Assembly: GCA_028291455.1 (NCBI GenBank) | Contig: JAQGHY010000044.1 | Span: forward strand, 1 to 34,006 | Source: Rubritepida sp. | Lineage (GTDB): Bacteria; Pseudomonadota; Alphaproteobacteria; Acetobacterales; Acetobacteraceae | Direction of reading: 5' to 3' | Length of the DNA: 34,006 bases | Shown: positions 1-9,711 of the stretch, in pieces | Layout of the letters: each line of letters begins with the position of its first letter | Numbering within the stretch: the first letter of the stretch is position 1 | Made by a program: the position numbers and the translations under genes | Notes under the pieces: model-generated | Seen by the model: only the letters and a program-made list of their open reading frames with translations | Database searches by the model: none | Told to the model about the DNA's origin: nothing

Positions 1-44
1 AACACCCCCGCGGGATCAGACGGCCGGCTGGCGCACGCGCCCGG

Positions 45-1217
45 TTGCGGCTGTTGACCTTCAGCACGCTCTACCCCAACGCGGAGCAGCCGCATCATGG
101 CGTCTTCGTGGAGAACCGGCTGCGGCATCTCGTCGCCAGCGGTGAGGCCAGCAGCACGGTGCTGGCGCCCGTGCCGTGGTTCCCCTCGACATCGCGCTAC
201 TTCGGCCGCTGGAGCCGCTACGCCGCCATCCCCCTGCGTGAGGAGCGGTATGGCCTGGCGGTGCATCATCCGCGCTTCGCCGCGGTGCCGGGGCTCGGCA
301 TGTTCACCGGCCCGCTCGCGCTCTATGCAGCCGCGCGTCGGGCGCTGGCGCGGATGCTGGCGGAGGGGACGCGGTTCGATGCGATCGACGCGCATTACCT
401 CTACCCCGACGGGATCGCGGCTATCCGCCTCGGGCACGAATTCGGGCTGCCCGTAGTGCTGACCGCGCGCGGTTCCGACACGAGCCAATTGCCACAATAC
501 CGGCTGCCGCGCCGCCTGATCCAGGCCGCGCTGCACGAGGCGACGGCGCTGATCGCGGTCAGTGCGGGACTGAAGGAAGGGCTGGTGGCGCTGGGCGCCC
601 CGCCGGACAAGGTCACGGTGCTGCGCAACGGCGTGGATCTCGACGTCTTCCGCCCGCCCGCCGATCGGGTCATGGCACGCGCGGCGCTTGGGCTGGATGG
701 GCGCCCTGTGCTGCTCTCGGTGGGGCATCTGATCGAACGCAAGGGCCATGACCTGATCATCCGCGCCCTGCCGATGCTGCCGGACCATCTGTTGCTCATC
801 GTCGGCGAGGGGCCGGAGCGCAGCGCGCTGCAGACGCTGGCCGAGCGGCTCGGCGTCGCGGACCGGGTGCGGCTTGTTGGCGCGCAGTCGCATGGGGCGA
901 TGCAGCGCTTCTACGGCGCCGCCGATGCGCTGGTCCTGGCCTCCAGCCGCGAGGGCTGGGCGAATGTCCTGCTCGAAGCGATGGCCTGCGGCACGCCCGT
1001 GATCGCGAGCCCGGCCTGGGGCAGCCGCGAGGCGGTCGCCGCGCCGGAAGCGGGGCTGGTGCTGGACGAGACGACGCCCGACACGATCGCCGCCGGTGTC
1101 CGCCGCCTGCTGGCCGCACCGCCCTCCCGCGCGGCGACCCGCGCCTATGCCGAGGGCTTCGGCTGGGCGGAGACGACGGCGGGGCAACTGGCCCTTTTCC
1201 GACAGGTGGTGGGATGA
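45..1217 (+). CDS. Glycosyltransferase family 4 (GT-B fold)
   Basis: 390-aa ORF; MRLLTFSTLYPNAEQPHHGVFVENR N-terminus, LLSVGHLIERKGHDLIIRAL and EGWANVLLEAMACGTPVIAS motifs typical of GT4. Confidence 0.93.
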   Translation: MRLLTFSTLYPNAEQPHHGVFVENRLRHLVASGEASSTVLAPVPWFPSTSRYFGRWSRYAAIPLREERYGLAVHHPRFAAVPGLGMFTGPLALYAAARRALARMLAEGTRFDAIDAHYLYPDGIAAIRLGHEFGLPVVLTARGSDTSQLPQYRLPRRLIQAALHEATALIAVSAGLKEGLVALGAPPDKVTVLRNGVDLDVFRPPADRVMARAALGLDGRPVLLSVGHLIERKGHDLIIRALPMLPDHLLLIVGEGPERSALQTLAERLGVADRVRLVGAQSHGAMQRFYGAADALVLASSREGWANVLLEAMACGTPVIASPAWGSREAVAAPEAGLVLDETTPDTIAAGVRRLLAAPPSRAATRAYAEGFGWAETTAGQLALFRQVVG

Positions 1218-3259
1218 AGCTGACACGCCGGCATGCCATGGCTGTAGTGCCCTTCGCGGCGGTTCCTGCCTGCCAGGGTTATGCGCAATCCGCGGCATCG
1301 TTGCCCTGCGCCTCGCGGCCCGGCGATATCGTCGGGCTGGTGCTGGAAGGCTCGGGCGCACCGGCCGGCACCGTGACCGTCTTCGGCCAGAGCTTCCGCC
1401 AGGGTGACCTGCCGCGTAACGCCTTGCCCGGTGCGCGGACGGAGGACGGACGGCCGCTGACGGTCCAGTGCGACATCAAGACCCGCCACCCCGACGGCTC
1501 CGCGCGCTTCGCCGTCATGGCGCTGGCCGCCCCAGCGCTCGCCCAGGGCGCGCGGGCCGGTGTAGTGCTCACGCGGGAGGGCCAGGCGACGGGTCCGCTG
1601 GACGCGGCACCGCTTCTCGCCCGGCATCGGGCGGAGCTGTCGATCGGCGAGCAGCGAATGGATCTGATCGCCTTGCTGCGCACCGCGTTGGCCGACCCCG
1701 CGCTGCGGCCCTGGCAATCCGGGCCGCTCGCGATCCAGGCGCGGGTCATGGTGCCGGTCACCGGTCTTGCCGTGACCTCGATGCGCCTCGTCGCGGACCT
1801 CTCCGTGCGGGCCGATGGCAGCTTCTGGGCCGACCTTTGGATGCGAAACGACGGCGCCATGCGCGCCGGCGGCGGGGCCAGCCCGGCCTATACCTTGCGC
1901 GTGACGCTGGATGGCCGGGACGCGCTGCGCGCCGACATCGCGCGCCAGCACCAATACACCGGTTGGGGCCGGCTGCTGGGCACCGGCCCGGTGCCGCCCT
2001 CGGTACGGGCGGATGCGGCCTATCTCGCCGATGTCGGCGCCGTGCCGCGCTACGATCTCGGTACCGGCGTGGCGCCCGCGGTGCTCGCCACCATGGGCGA
2101 GGCCGCGCGCACCCCGGGCTGGTCCGCCCCGCTGGGGAACCGCTTCATCCAGCAGGACATGTCCGGCACCGGAGGAAGGCCCGATATCGGGCCCGCCACG
2201 CAATCCCAGGCGGCCTGGCTCATGACCGGGGATCCCCGTGCCGCCGCCTTCGCCATCGGCCAGGCCGAGGCGGCAGGTTCCATTCCCTGGCATTTCTGGG
2301 ACGGCGCCTGGATGGACACGCGCCGCTGGCCGCGGCTGTGGACCGACGGGCGGGGCGGGCCGCCGCCCGGTGGGCTGCTGCAGCCGATCGCCGCCGATAC
2401 CGGCTGGAGCCTGGACTCCGCGCATCAGCCCGATCTCTCGACCGTGCCCTATCTGCTGACCGGCCGCCGCGCCTTCCTGGATGAGATGCAGGCCCAAGCG
2501 AGCTGGAGCGTGCTCGGCCAATGGACCGGCACGCGCGGCACGCCCGACCGGCCGGGCCTGGCGGAGGGCGTGAACATCATTCGCGGCACGCAGGTGCGCG
2601 GCGCCGCGTGGTCGCTCCGCCAGCTCGACGGCGCTGCCTGGGCCAGCCCAGACGACGACGCGATGGTGCCCTGGCTGCGCGCCACGGCCGGGGCCAACTG
2701 GGCCTGGCTGCGCGCACAGCTTCCGGCCTGGACGGCGACGCAGGGCGAGGCGCATGGCTGGATCCCCGGCGAGTACGGCACGCCCGGCCTGCTGCCGCCC
2801 TGGCAGCAGGACTACTTCGCCTCCACGGCCGCCGCCGCCGCCAGGCGCGGCAATGCGGATGCGGGGGCTGTGCTGGCCTGGATGGGCAATTTCCTCGTCG
2901 GCCGCTTTCTTGCCGACCGGCGTGGCTTCCCCCGCAACGACGGCGCTGCCTATCTGCTGGCGATCCGGGCCGATGGCAACGCCGGCGCGCCCTTTCGGAG
3001 CTGGGCGGAAATCGGCCAGGCGACCCGTGCCCGCGGCCTGTCCAACGGCGACGGCTGGAGCAAGACCGGCGGCGACTACGCGCAGCTCGCCTTGGCATCC
3101 CTGGCGATGCTCTCGGATGCGACGGGAGGCGGCGAAGCGCGCGTGGCGTGGCAATGGCTGCGCGCATCCGGCGCGCCCTTCATCAGCCAGGATGCTTTCC
3201 GGCGCGACCCCATCTTCAACATCGTGCCGCGCGGCGAGGCCCGTTCAGCCTGCCGCTGA
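1214..3259 (+). CDS. Uncharacterised exported protein, putative polysaccharide-acting enzyme; paralogous to the N-terminal ~660 aa of the 20448-24275 protein
   Basis: 681-aa ORF; start overlaps the upstream GT4 stop (ATGA). N-terminus MKLTRRHAMAVVPFAAVPACQG is Tat/lipoprotein-like. Shared motifs with 20448 ORF: QGEAHGW(I/V)PGxYG, PPWQQDYFAST, NFLVGRF, TGWSxDxAHQPxLSxVPYxLTG. Confidence 0.85.
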   Translation: MKLTRRHAMAVVPFAAVPACQGYAQSAASLPCASRPGDIVGLVLEGSGAPAGTVTVFGQSFRQGDLPRNALPGARTEDGRPLTVQCDIKTRHPDGSARFAVMALAAPALAQGARAGVVLTREGQATGPLDAAPLLARHRAELSIGEQRMDLIALLRTALADPALRPWQSGPLAIQARVMVPVTGLAVTSMRLVADLSVRADGSFWADLWMRNDGAMRAGGGASPAYTLRVTLDGRDALRADIARQHQYTGWGRLLGTGPVPPSVRADAAYLADVGAVPRYDLGTGVAPAVLATMGEAARTPGWSAPLGNRFIQQDMSGTGGRPDIGPATQSQAAWLMTGDPRAAAFAIGQAEAAGSIPWHFWDGAWMDTRRWPRLWTDGRGGPPPGGLLQPIAADTGWSLDSAHQPDLSTVPYLLTGRRAFLDEMQAQASWSVLGQWTGTRGTPDRPGLAEGVNIIRGTQVRGAAWSLRQLDGAAWASPDDDAMVPWLRATAGANWAWLRAQLPAWTATQGEAHGWIPGEYGTPGLLPPWQQDYFASTAAAAARRGNADAGAVLAWMGNFLVGRFLADRRGFPRNDGAAYLLAIRADGNAGAPFRSWAEIGQATRARGLSNGDGWSKTGGDYAQLALASLAMLSDATGGGEARVAWQWLRASGAPFISQDAFRRDPIFNIVPRGEARSACR

Positions 3260-4237
3260 GTGCCAGGAGCCGAGCCGCAGCAGCACCGCCGCCGCAGCCG
3301 AGCCGAGCGGAGGCGGCAGCATCGCCACCGCCCGCTTCACGCGCTGCGCCCGACCGCGCTCCCGGTCCGGCAGTGCCGTGAAGATGCTCTGCACGGCGGC
3401 GAAGTCCCGGCGGGCGAAGGCGGTGTCCAGCGCCTCGCGCCGGCGCTGGCCGACGCTGGCCGCGATCTCGGCCGCGTAAGGCCGCAGCGAGGGGCGCTGG
3501 GCCAGCACATGCTCGAGGATCGCGGCGTCGCCGAGGTTCATCGCCTGCACGTCGCCCGAATAATTCGTCCCATGCTTGCGGATGCCGACCAGCGGCCGGC
3601 GCACCACGCCGAGTGGGGCATGTTCGGCCAGCCGCAGCATGGTGGCGAAGTCGGTGCCGACCACGCGGCCCACGCTCTCGTCCCAGCCGCCGATGCTGAG
3701 CAGGAACTGCCGCTCGGCCACGAGGCAGGAGGGGAAGAAGGGCTGGAAGCGGATCAGCCGCTCCACGATCGGCCAGTCGAAGGCCGCGCGGTCGCCCCCT
3801 AGCTCACGCATTCCCGACCAAAAGCCGGGCGGGGCTTCGGAGAATTTGTCGCCGGCCTGCCATTGCCCGTCGCGGACGATGCGGAAATTGGCGAAGGCCG
3901 CGCGCAGCTCCGGCTCGGCCTGCCACAGCGCCTGCATCTCCTGAAGCAATTCCGGATGCCAGAGGTCGTCGCTGTCGCAGAAGGCGACGAGGTTGCCGCT
4001 CGCGGCGGCGAGGCCGCGGTTGCGCGCCGCGAGATCACCGGAATTGGGAATGGTCCGCAGCGTGACGCGGGGCGCGTATTGCGTCACCAGCTCCGCCGTA
4101 CCGTCGGTGGAGCCGTCGTCCACGACGATCACCTCCTCCGGCGGGCAGGTCTGGGTCAGCACCGCATCCAGCGTCTCCGGCAGCAGATGCGCCCGGTTGA
4201 AGCTGGGGATGACGACGCTGACGCTGCGGTGGGCCAC
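3245..4237 (-). CDS. Glycosyltransferase family 2
   Basis: GTG start; VSVVIPSFNRAHLLPETLDAVLTQTCPPEEVIVVDDGSTDGT and FCDSDDLWHPE motifs. Confidence 0.93.
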   Translation of the reverse strand: MAHRSVSVVIPSFNRAHLLPETLDAVLTQTCPPEEVIVVDDGSTDGTAELVTQYAPRVTLRTIPNSGDLAARNRGLAAASGNLVAFCDSDDLWHPELLQEMQALWQAEPELRAAFANFRIVRDGQWQAGDKFSEAPPGFWSGMRELGGDRAAFDWPIVERLIRFQPFFPSCLVAERQFLLSIGGWDESVGRVVGTDFATMLRLAEHAPLGVVRRPLVGIRKHGTNYSGDVQAMNLGDAAILEHVLAQRPSLRPYAAEIAASVGQRRREALDTAFARRDFAAVQSIFTALPDRERGRAQRVKRAVAMLPPPLGSAAAAVLLRLGSWHSAAG

Positions 4238-4239
4238 AA

Positions 4240-5184
4240 TCAGCGCGTCCGGCGGAAGACCAGGTCGAGGGTGCCGGAATCCGTAGGGCCCAGCGGCGCC
4301 GTGAGCGCGCGCAGCTTCTCGATGTAGAAGCGCCCTTCATAGGGGTTCTCGATCTCGAAGGGCTCGAATCCCGCCTCGGCGAAGATCGCGAGGAAGGCAT
4401 CCAGCGAACCACCGAACTGCGCCAGCGCCTCGGGATTCACCTCGACCAGGATTTCCACGTCGGACCGCAGCCGGGGCAGCACGTCGCGCATGCCCTGGAC
4501 GACCAGCCATTCGGCGCCCTCGACATCGATCTTGATCAGCCGGGCCGCCAGCAGCGCCGACATCGGAACGATATCGGTCAGGGGCCGGCCTTCCACGGTG
4601 GCCTCGCGCAGGGCGCCGGTGCGCGTGGCCTCGCTCGGCACGATGGTGGTGCCGCCGAGATTGGTGCCGTCGTGCAGGTACACCGTGACCTCGCCGGGCT
4701 TGTCGGTCGCGGCGAGGTTGTAGGTGCGGACGTTATGGATGTCGTTGGCGGCAAGGTTCTCGCGCAGCCGCTTGTGGATCCACGGCGATGCCTCCACCGC
4801 ATGCACCTCGCCGCCCTGGCCGCCCGGCCCTACCAGGCTGGAGGCGAGCAGGGCATGGGTGCCGACATTGGCGCCGATATCGATCACGACGTCGCCCGGC
4901 TTGAGGGCCGCTCGGTAGATGGCGGTGATGGCCGGCTCCCAGACGCCGAAGAAGTAGAGGAAGCCGTGCACGCTGTCGGGGAAGCTGCCCTGAAACCGGG
5001 CGCCGAAGCGCGACCGCGCCTCGATCTCCAGCTTACGCCAAAGGATGTGGCGCCGGACGACGCTGTCCCACAGGCGCAGCTTGCCGAAGCTTCCGGGCAT
5101 GTGCTGGAAATAGGCGCGCAGCCCGGCGCAGGCGGCGCGGATGGCGGCGGTCTTCAGGCCGAGGGGAATGGTGGTCATGGTCAT
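4240..5184 (-). CDS. FkbM family SAM-dependent methyltransferase
   Basis: VVIDIGANVGTHALLAS and LIKIDVEGAEWLVVQGM motifs; internal ATG at 5184 overlaps the upstream GT2 stop (ATGA), so preferred over the longer ORF start at 5265. Confidence 0.9.
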   Translation of the reverse strand: MTMTTIPLGLKTAAIRAACAGLRAYFQHMPGSFGKLRLWDSVVRRHILWRKLEIEARSRFGARFQGSFPDSVHGFLYFFGVWEPAITAIYRAALKPGDVVIDIGANVGTHALLASSLVGPGGQGGEVHAVEASPWIHKRLRENLAANDIHNVRTYNLAATDKPGEVTVYLHDGTNLGGTTIVPSEATRTGALREATVEGRPLTDIVPMSALLAARLIKIDVEGAEWLVVQGMRDVLPRLRSDVEILVEVNPEALAQFGGSLDAFLAIFAEAGFEPFEIENPYEGRFYIEKLRALTAPLGPTDSGTLDLVFRRTR

Positions 5185-6173
5185 CACACGCCCCGCACGG
5201 TAAAGCGTTCGGCCGAGCTGTAGCGCGCGGCACTGTCCGGCGCGGCAGCCGGGCCTCCTGCCCAAAGACGCAGGAATAGCAGGAAGTCGCCCGCCTCACG
5301 CGGATCGATGCTCCAGCCGCGCAGCGCCACGCCCAGCGCCCGCATCCGGTTCCCGGCCATGAGGTTGTTGAGCGCGAGGCCCTTGGTCGCGCTGTAGCGG
5401 GCCCAGCGGATCTCCCGGCGGTAGGGGCGCAGCATCGGGTCGCGCGCGGCGACGCTGTGCATGCGCAGCGATGCTGGGGCCAGGCGCCGAGCATCGGAGG
5501 TGAGGCCCGGGCCGCCGCGCCGCCAGCCATAGCCGTCGGCATCCAGGTAGAACAACGGTGCCTGGGTCGAGAGCTTCGCCAGCAGGAGGAAGTCCTCGTA
5601 GTAGGAGATGCCTTCCGCGAAACCGCCGATGGCGTCGGCGAGCTCTCGCCGGACCAGCGTGGCGCCCAGGTGGATATGGAAATTCGCCAGCAGCATGCGG
5701 GTGAGTGCCGGGCCCTCGAGGCGCTGGACGTCGCTGCCGAGCTGGATGCCGCCGGGGCAGGTGAAGCGGCGCGCCGGCTCCGAAAGGCCGTTGGGCATGA
5801 CGAGGCGGTGGCGCGCGCCGATCCAGCGCGCCTGCGGATGGGCGGATACCAGGGCCTGGAGGCGGGAGATATGGCCCGGCAGCCAGACATCATCCGCATC
5901 GAGGAAGCCGATCCATTCCTCGCGGGCCGAACGCAGCCCCGCGTTGCGGGAGCTGGCGGGGCCGAGATTCCGCGGATTGTGCAGCAGGACGACACGCCGA
6001 TCGGCCGCGGCCAGGGCGGCCATCGCTTCTATCGTATCCGCGCGGCGCGAGGCGTCGTCCACCAGGATTAGCTGGCCGACGGCACCGGACCGGTCGTCGA
6101 GGACGGAGCGGGCGGCGGCGATCAGGAGATGCGGCGGGCTGTCGAAGACGGGACACACGATACTAATCCGCAT
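5184..6173 (-). CDS. Glycosyltransferase family 2
   Basis: MRISIVCPVFDSPPHLLIAAARSVLDD...LILVDDASR...GFLDADDVWLPGH; start at 6173 (MRISIV) preferred to 6200. Confidence 0.92.
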   Translation of the reverse strand: MRISIVCPVFDSPPHLLIAAARSVLDDRSGAVGQLILVDDASRRADTIEAMAALAAADRRVVLLHNPRNLGPASSRNAGLRSAREEWIGFLDADDVWLPGHISRLQALVSAHPQARWIGARHRLVMPNGLSEPARRFTCPGGIQLGSDVQRLEGPALTRMLLANFHIHLGATLVRRELADAIGGFAEGISYYEDFLLLAKLSTQAPLFYLDADGYGWRRGGPGLTSDARRLAPASLRMHSVAARDPMLRPYRREIRWARYSATKGLALNNLMAGNRMRALGVALRGWSIDPREAGDFLLFLRLWAGGPAAAPDSAARYSSAERFTVRGV

Positions 6174-6404
6174 CTTCAAAGCTCCTCTTGAATGGTGCAT
6201 TCTTATTAGCCAACAAATCTCGAATTATCAAATGAAAATCGAATATGCATGTATAAACTGCAGGTAAAAAACCTTAATTAGAGCGATAATTAGAATAACC
6301 AAAAAGATAATTGAAGTAAATAAGATGAATATACACGATTTATACTTGTAAAGATTAGCGTCACAGTGCTTGTTGGGGTCATCCTGCAAGAGGGTTTTAG
6401 AGAC

Positions 6405-7493
6405 ATGGCACAGCTTCTGGTGACGGGTGGGTGTGGCTTCATCGGCTCGCACCTCTGTGAGGCGCTGCTGGCCCAGGGCCACCAGGTCCGCGTGCTGGAC
6501 GACCTCTCGACGGGATCGCCGCGTAACCTCGCCCCGGGCGCGCGGCTCATGGTCGGCAGCGTGAACGATGCCGACGCTGTCGGCCGTGCCATGGAAGGTG
6601 TGGACGGCTGCTTCCACCTAGCCGCCATCGCCTCGGTCCAGCGCAGCACGGAGGCATGGCTCGCCTCCCATCGCTGCAACCTCTCAGGCGCGATTGCGGT
6701 GTTGGAGGCGGCCCGTGCAGGGCGGTCGCGCATTATTCCCATCCCGGTGGTCTATGCTTCCTCGGCCGCGGTCTACGGCATGCCGCTGGCCTGCCCGCTG
6801 GATGAGGACGCGGCGCTCCGCCCGCTTTCGGCCTATGGCGCGGACAAGCTGGGTTGCGAGCTGCATGCCCGCGTGGCCGGGCTGGTGCATGCGGTGCCCA
6901 CGCTCGGGCTGCGCTTCTTCAACGTCTTCGGTCCGCGGCAGGATCCGCTATCGCCCTATTCGGGCGTCATCTCGATTTTCTGCGAGCGCCTCAGCCGGCA
7001 GCAGGGCATCGCCATCCACGGCGACGGCGGCCAGACGCGCGATTTCGTCTTCGTCTCGGATGTGGTGGCGGCGCTCATCGGCGCCATGGGCGCGGCCAGC
7101 CTCGAAGCCCCGGTCTTCAACGTCTGCACCGGGCGGCCGACCTCGGTGCTGGAACTGGCGAAGATGATCGGCGAAGTTTGCGGCACGCAGCCCGCTATCG
7201 ACTACCTGCCCACGCGGACGGGCGACATCCGCCATTCAGTCGGGTCCATGCGGCGTGCCCGCGAGGTGATGGAGCTCGCGCCGTCGTTGGCGCTGGAAGC
7301 CGGGCTGGGCCGGGTTATCGACTGGCTGCGGGCGGGATCGCCGGGCCTGGTGGCGCCGCTGGTCACCCTGCGGCGGCGGGGCAAGACCTCCGGACGCTTC
7401 GTCGCGTCTTCGCCCGCGGCGCGGGAAGGATCAGCCCTGCCACCACCCCAGCAAGCGGGCGATGCCCATCCACAGGGCCACCGAGAGCAATAG
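6405..7493 (+). CDS. NAD-dependent epimerase/dehydratase (UDP-sugar 4-epimerase-like)
   Basis: MAQLLVTGGCGFIGSHLCEALLAQGHQVRVLDDLSTG Rossmann motif; YGADKLGCE catalytic YxxxK; start at 6405 chosen on motif position. Confidence 0.93.
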   Translation: MAQLLVTGGCGFIGSHLCEALLAQGHQVRVLDDLSTGSPRNLAPGARLMVGSVNDADAVGRAMEGVDGCFHLAAIASVQRSTEAWLASHRCNLSGAIAVLEAARAGRSRIIPIPVVYASSAAVYGMPLACPLDEDAALRPLSAYGADKLGCELHARVAGLVHAVPTLGLRFFNVFGPRQDPLSPYSGVISIFCERLSRQQGIAIHGDGGQTRDFVFVSDVVAALIGAMGAASLEAPVFNVCTGRPTSVLELAKMIGEVCGTQPAIDYLPTRTGDIRHSVGSMRRAREVMELAPSLALEAGLGRVIDWLRAGSPGLVAPLVTLRRRGKTSGRFVASSPAAREGSALPPPQQAGDAHPQGHREQ

Positions 7494-7547
7494 GATGACG
7501 CCGAGGGAGAGGCGCCACGACAAGCGTTGCGTCGTTCTCAAGGCCAC
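7431..7547 (-). CDS. Possible small single-pass membrane protein (~38 aa), antisense to the 3' end of the epimerase gene
   Basis: Frame reads (GTG)ALRTTQRLSWRLSLGVILLLSVALWMGIARLLGWWQG-stop: basic N-terminus then a clear hydrophobic helix; GTG start, weak RBS. Confidence 0.35.
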   Translation of the reverse strand: MALRTTQRLSWRLSLGVILLLSVALWMGIARLLGWWQG

Positions 7548-7796
7548 ATGCCGAACTTCGGGCGCGTGGCTGCTCCCAGAGATCGTCCCGACACCCGAGT
7601 CCTCCGAACGTTCATTCGACGAGGACGGTGGCGACGGTTTGCGAAATCTCCAAGTCAAATCTCGCCAGGGAGTAGATCTCTTCAACACGAAAATACTTCC
7701 GCGATATATTCGTAGACGAAGCAGTATAGCAGATCGACAACTGGAAATTCGTAAAATTATTCGACACTTATCTGAAGAATCAGCGGGGTAATCTAC

Positions 7797-9710
7797 ATGT
7801 GTGGTATCGCAGGCTTGTTCCATGCCGTCAAACCGGCGACGCCCGACCACGGGATACTGCAACGGATGGCTGATCTGTTGCAGCATCGCGGGCCGGACGG
7901 CGAGGGATTTCATGTGGAGCCGCATCTTGGGCTGGCCCATCGCCGCCTTGCCATCGTGGATCTCGCCGGCGGCGCGCAACCCATGGCGACCGAGGATGGC
8001 CGCGTCATCATCTCCTTCAACGGGGAGATCTACAACCACGCATCGCTCCGCCAGGAATTGCAGGCCCTCGGCCACCGGTTCCAGACCCGCTCCGATACCG
8101 AGGCCATCCTGCTGGGCTGGCGCGAGTGGGGCGTGGAGGTGCTGCGGCGGATGGACGGCATGTTCGCCTTCGCGCTGTGGGATTCCGAGCAGGGCGAATT
8201 GCTGCTGGCGCGCGACCGCCTCGGCGAGAAGCCGCTGCACTATGCCCGCCTGCCCGACGGCGGCTGGGCCTTCGCCTCGGAGATCCCCGCGCTGCTGGCC
8301 GTTCCCGGCGTCACCGCCCGGCTTGACCCGGCCGGCATCGATGACTTTCTCGCCCTCGGCTACGTGCCGGACCCGGGCACGATCTACGCCGATATCCGCC
8401 GCGTCCCTCCCGCCCATGCCCTGCTGCTGCGCCGCGGCGAGACGCAAGCGGCGACGATCCGCTACTGGCAGGCCCCGACCAGCGCCACCACGGTATCCTC
8501 CGACGCCCCGGAGGAGCTGGCCCGCCGCCTCGACCAGGCCGTGCGGGACCGGCTGATGGCCGACGTGCCGCTCGGCAGCTTCCTCTCGGGCGGGCTGGAC
8601 TCGGGCGCCGTCACCGCGATGGCCGCGCGCTCGCTGAAGGGGATCTCCACCTTCACCATCGGTTTCGAAGGCGCGGCCGACGAGCGGCATGTCGCGGGGC
8701 TGGTCGCCTCTCGCTTCGGCACGCACCACCGCAGCGAGCGCTGCACGGCCGACTATATCGAGGCCGCGCGCAGCCAGGCCCACATCTTCGGCGAACCCTT
8801 CGGCGACCATTCCTCCGTGCCGACGCTCGCGGTCTGCACCATGGCCCGGCGGCATGTGAAGGTTGCGCTCTCGGGCGACGGCGGCGACGAGGTCTTCGCC
8901 GGCTACCGCCGATACCGCTTCCACACCATGGCCGAGGGCATCCGCCGGATGATGCCCTCGGGCATGCGCCGCCGAGTCCTGGGCGGGCTCGCCGCCGCCT
9001 ATCCGGCGATGCACCGCGCGCCGCGCTGGCTGCGCGCCCGCAGCACCCTGACGGAACTCAGCCTGGACAGCGCGCTCGGCTATTACCGCATGGTTTGCAA
9101 AATCCAGCGGGAATCGCGCCAGAGCCTGCTCTCCGCCTCGATGCGCGCATCGGTGGACGGGCACGACCCTTCGCTGCGCTTCGCCGAGCTGATGGCGGAA
9201 TGCGACCCAGACGACTCGCTGCTGCAGGCTCAATATGCCGATCTGCATACCTACCTGCCGGGCGACATCCTCACCAAGCTGGACCGCACGAGCATGGCCG
9301 TTTCGCTCGAAACCCGGCCGCCGATCCTCGCGCATGAGCTGGTGGAATGGGGCCTCGCCCTGCCGGCTTCGCTGAAGCTCCGCAACGGGGTCGGCAAGCA
9401 GGTGCTGCGCGGCGCCATGGCCGGACAATTGCCGACGGAAGTGCTGCATGGCGGCAAGAACGGTTTCGCGGCCTCCATAGGCAACCAGTTCCGCATGCGC
9501 GCGGAAGACGTGCGCCGCCGCCTGACCGGCGAGGCGATGCAGGACTCGGGCCTGTTCGACACGGCCGGCCTGCACCGCCTGGTGGACGCGCATGCGGCCG
9601 GGCAGGGGGATCATTCCCAGGCGCTCTGGCAACTGCTGGTCATGGAGGGCTTCCTGCGGGGGGCCGGCCATGCCGCGGTGCCTGCCCAAGCCCAGCTCGT
9701 GCGGGGCTGA
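7797..9710 (+). CDS. Glutamine-hydrolysing asparagine synthase-like amidotransferase (EPS/XrtA-type cluster)
   Basis: MCGIAGLF with Cys2 nucleophile, HRGPDGEG, SFNGEIYN, and the synthetase PP-loop FLSGGLDSG. Confidence 0.95.
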   Translation: MCGIAGLFHAVKPATPDHGILQRMADLLQHRGPDGEGFHVEPHLGLAHRRLAIVDLAGGAQPMATEDGRVIISFNGEIYNHASLRQELQALGHRFQTRSDTEAILLGWREWGVEVLRRMDGMFAFALWDSEQGELLLARDRLGEKPLHYARLPDGGWAFASEIPALLAVPGVTARLDPAGIDDFLALGYVPDPGTIYADIRRVPPAHALLLRRGETQAATIRYWQAPTSATTVSSDAPEELARRLDQAVRDRLMADVPLGSFLSGGLDSGAVTAMAARSLKGISTFTIGFEGAADERHVAGLVASRFGTHHRSERCTADYIEAARSQAHIFGEPFGDHSSVPTLAVCTMARRHVKVALSGDGGDEVFAGYRRYRFHTMAEGIRRMMPSGMRRRVLGGLAAAYPAMHRAPRWLRARSTLTELSLDSALGYYRMVCKIQRESRQSLLSASMRASVDGHDPSLRFAELMAECDPDDSLLQAQYADLHTYLPGDILTKLDRTSMAVSLETRPPILAHELVEWGLALPASLKLRNGVGKQVLRGAMAGQLPTEVLHGGKNGFAASIGNQFRMRAEDVRRRLTGEAMQDSGLFDTAGLHRLVDAHAAGQGDHSQALWQLLVMEGFLRGAGHAAVPAQAQLVRG

Positions 9711-9711
9711 C

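Noticed and set aside
1145-3154. 669-aa minus-strand ORF
   Set aside because: Antisense shadow of the 1214-3259 gene: low-complexity Gly/Ala/Arg/Pro composition, no recognisable motifs; expected in high-GC DNA.
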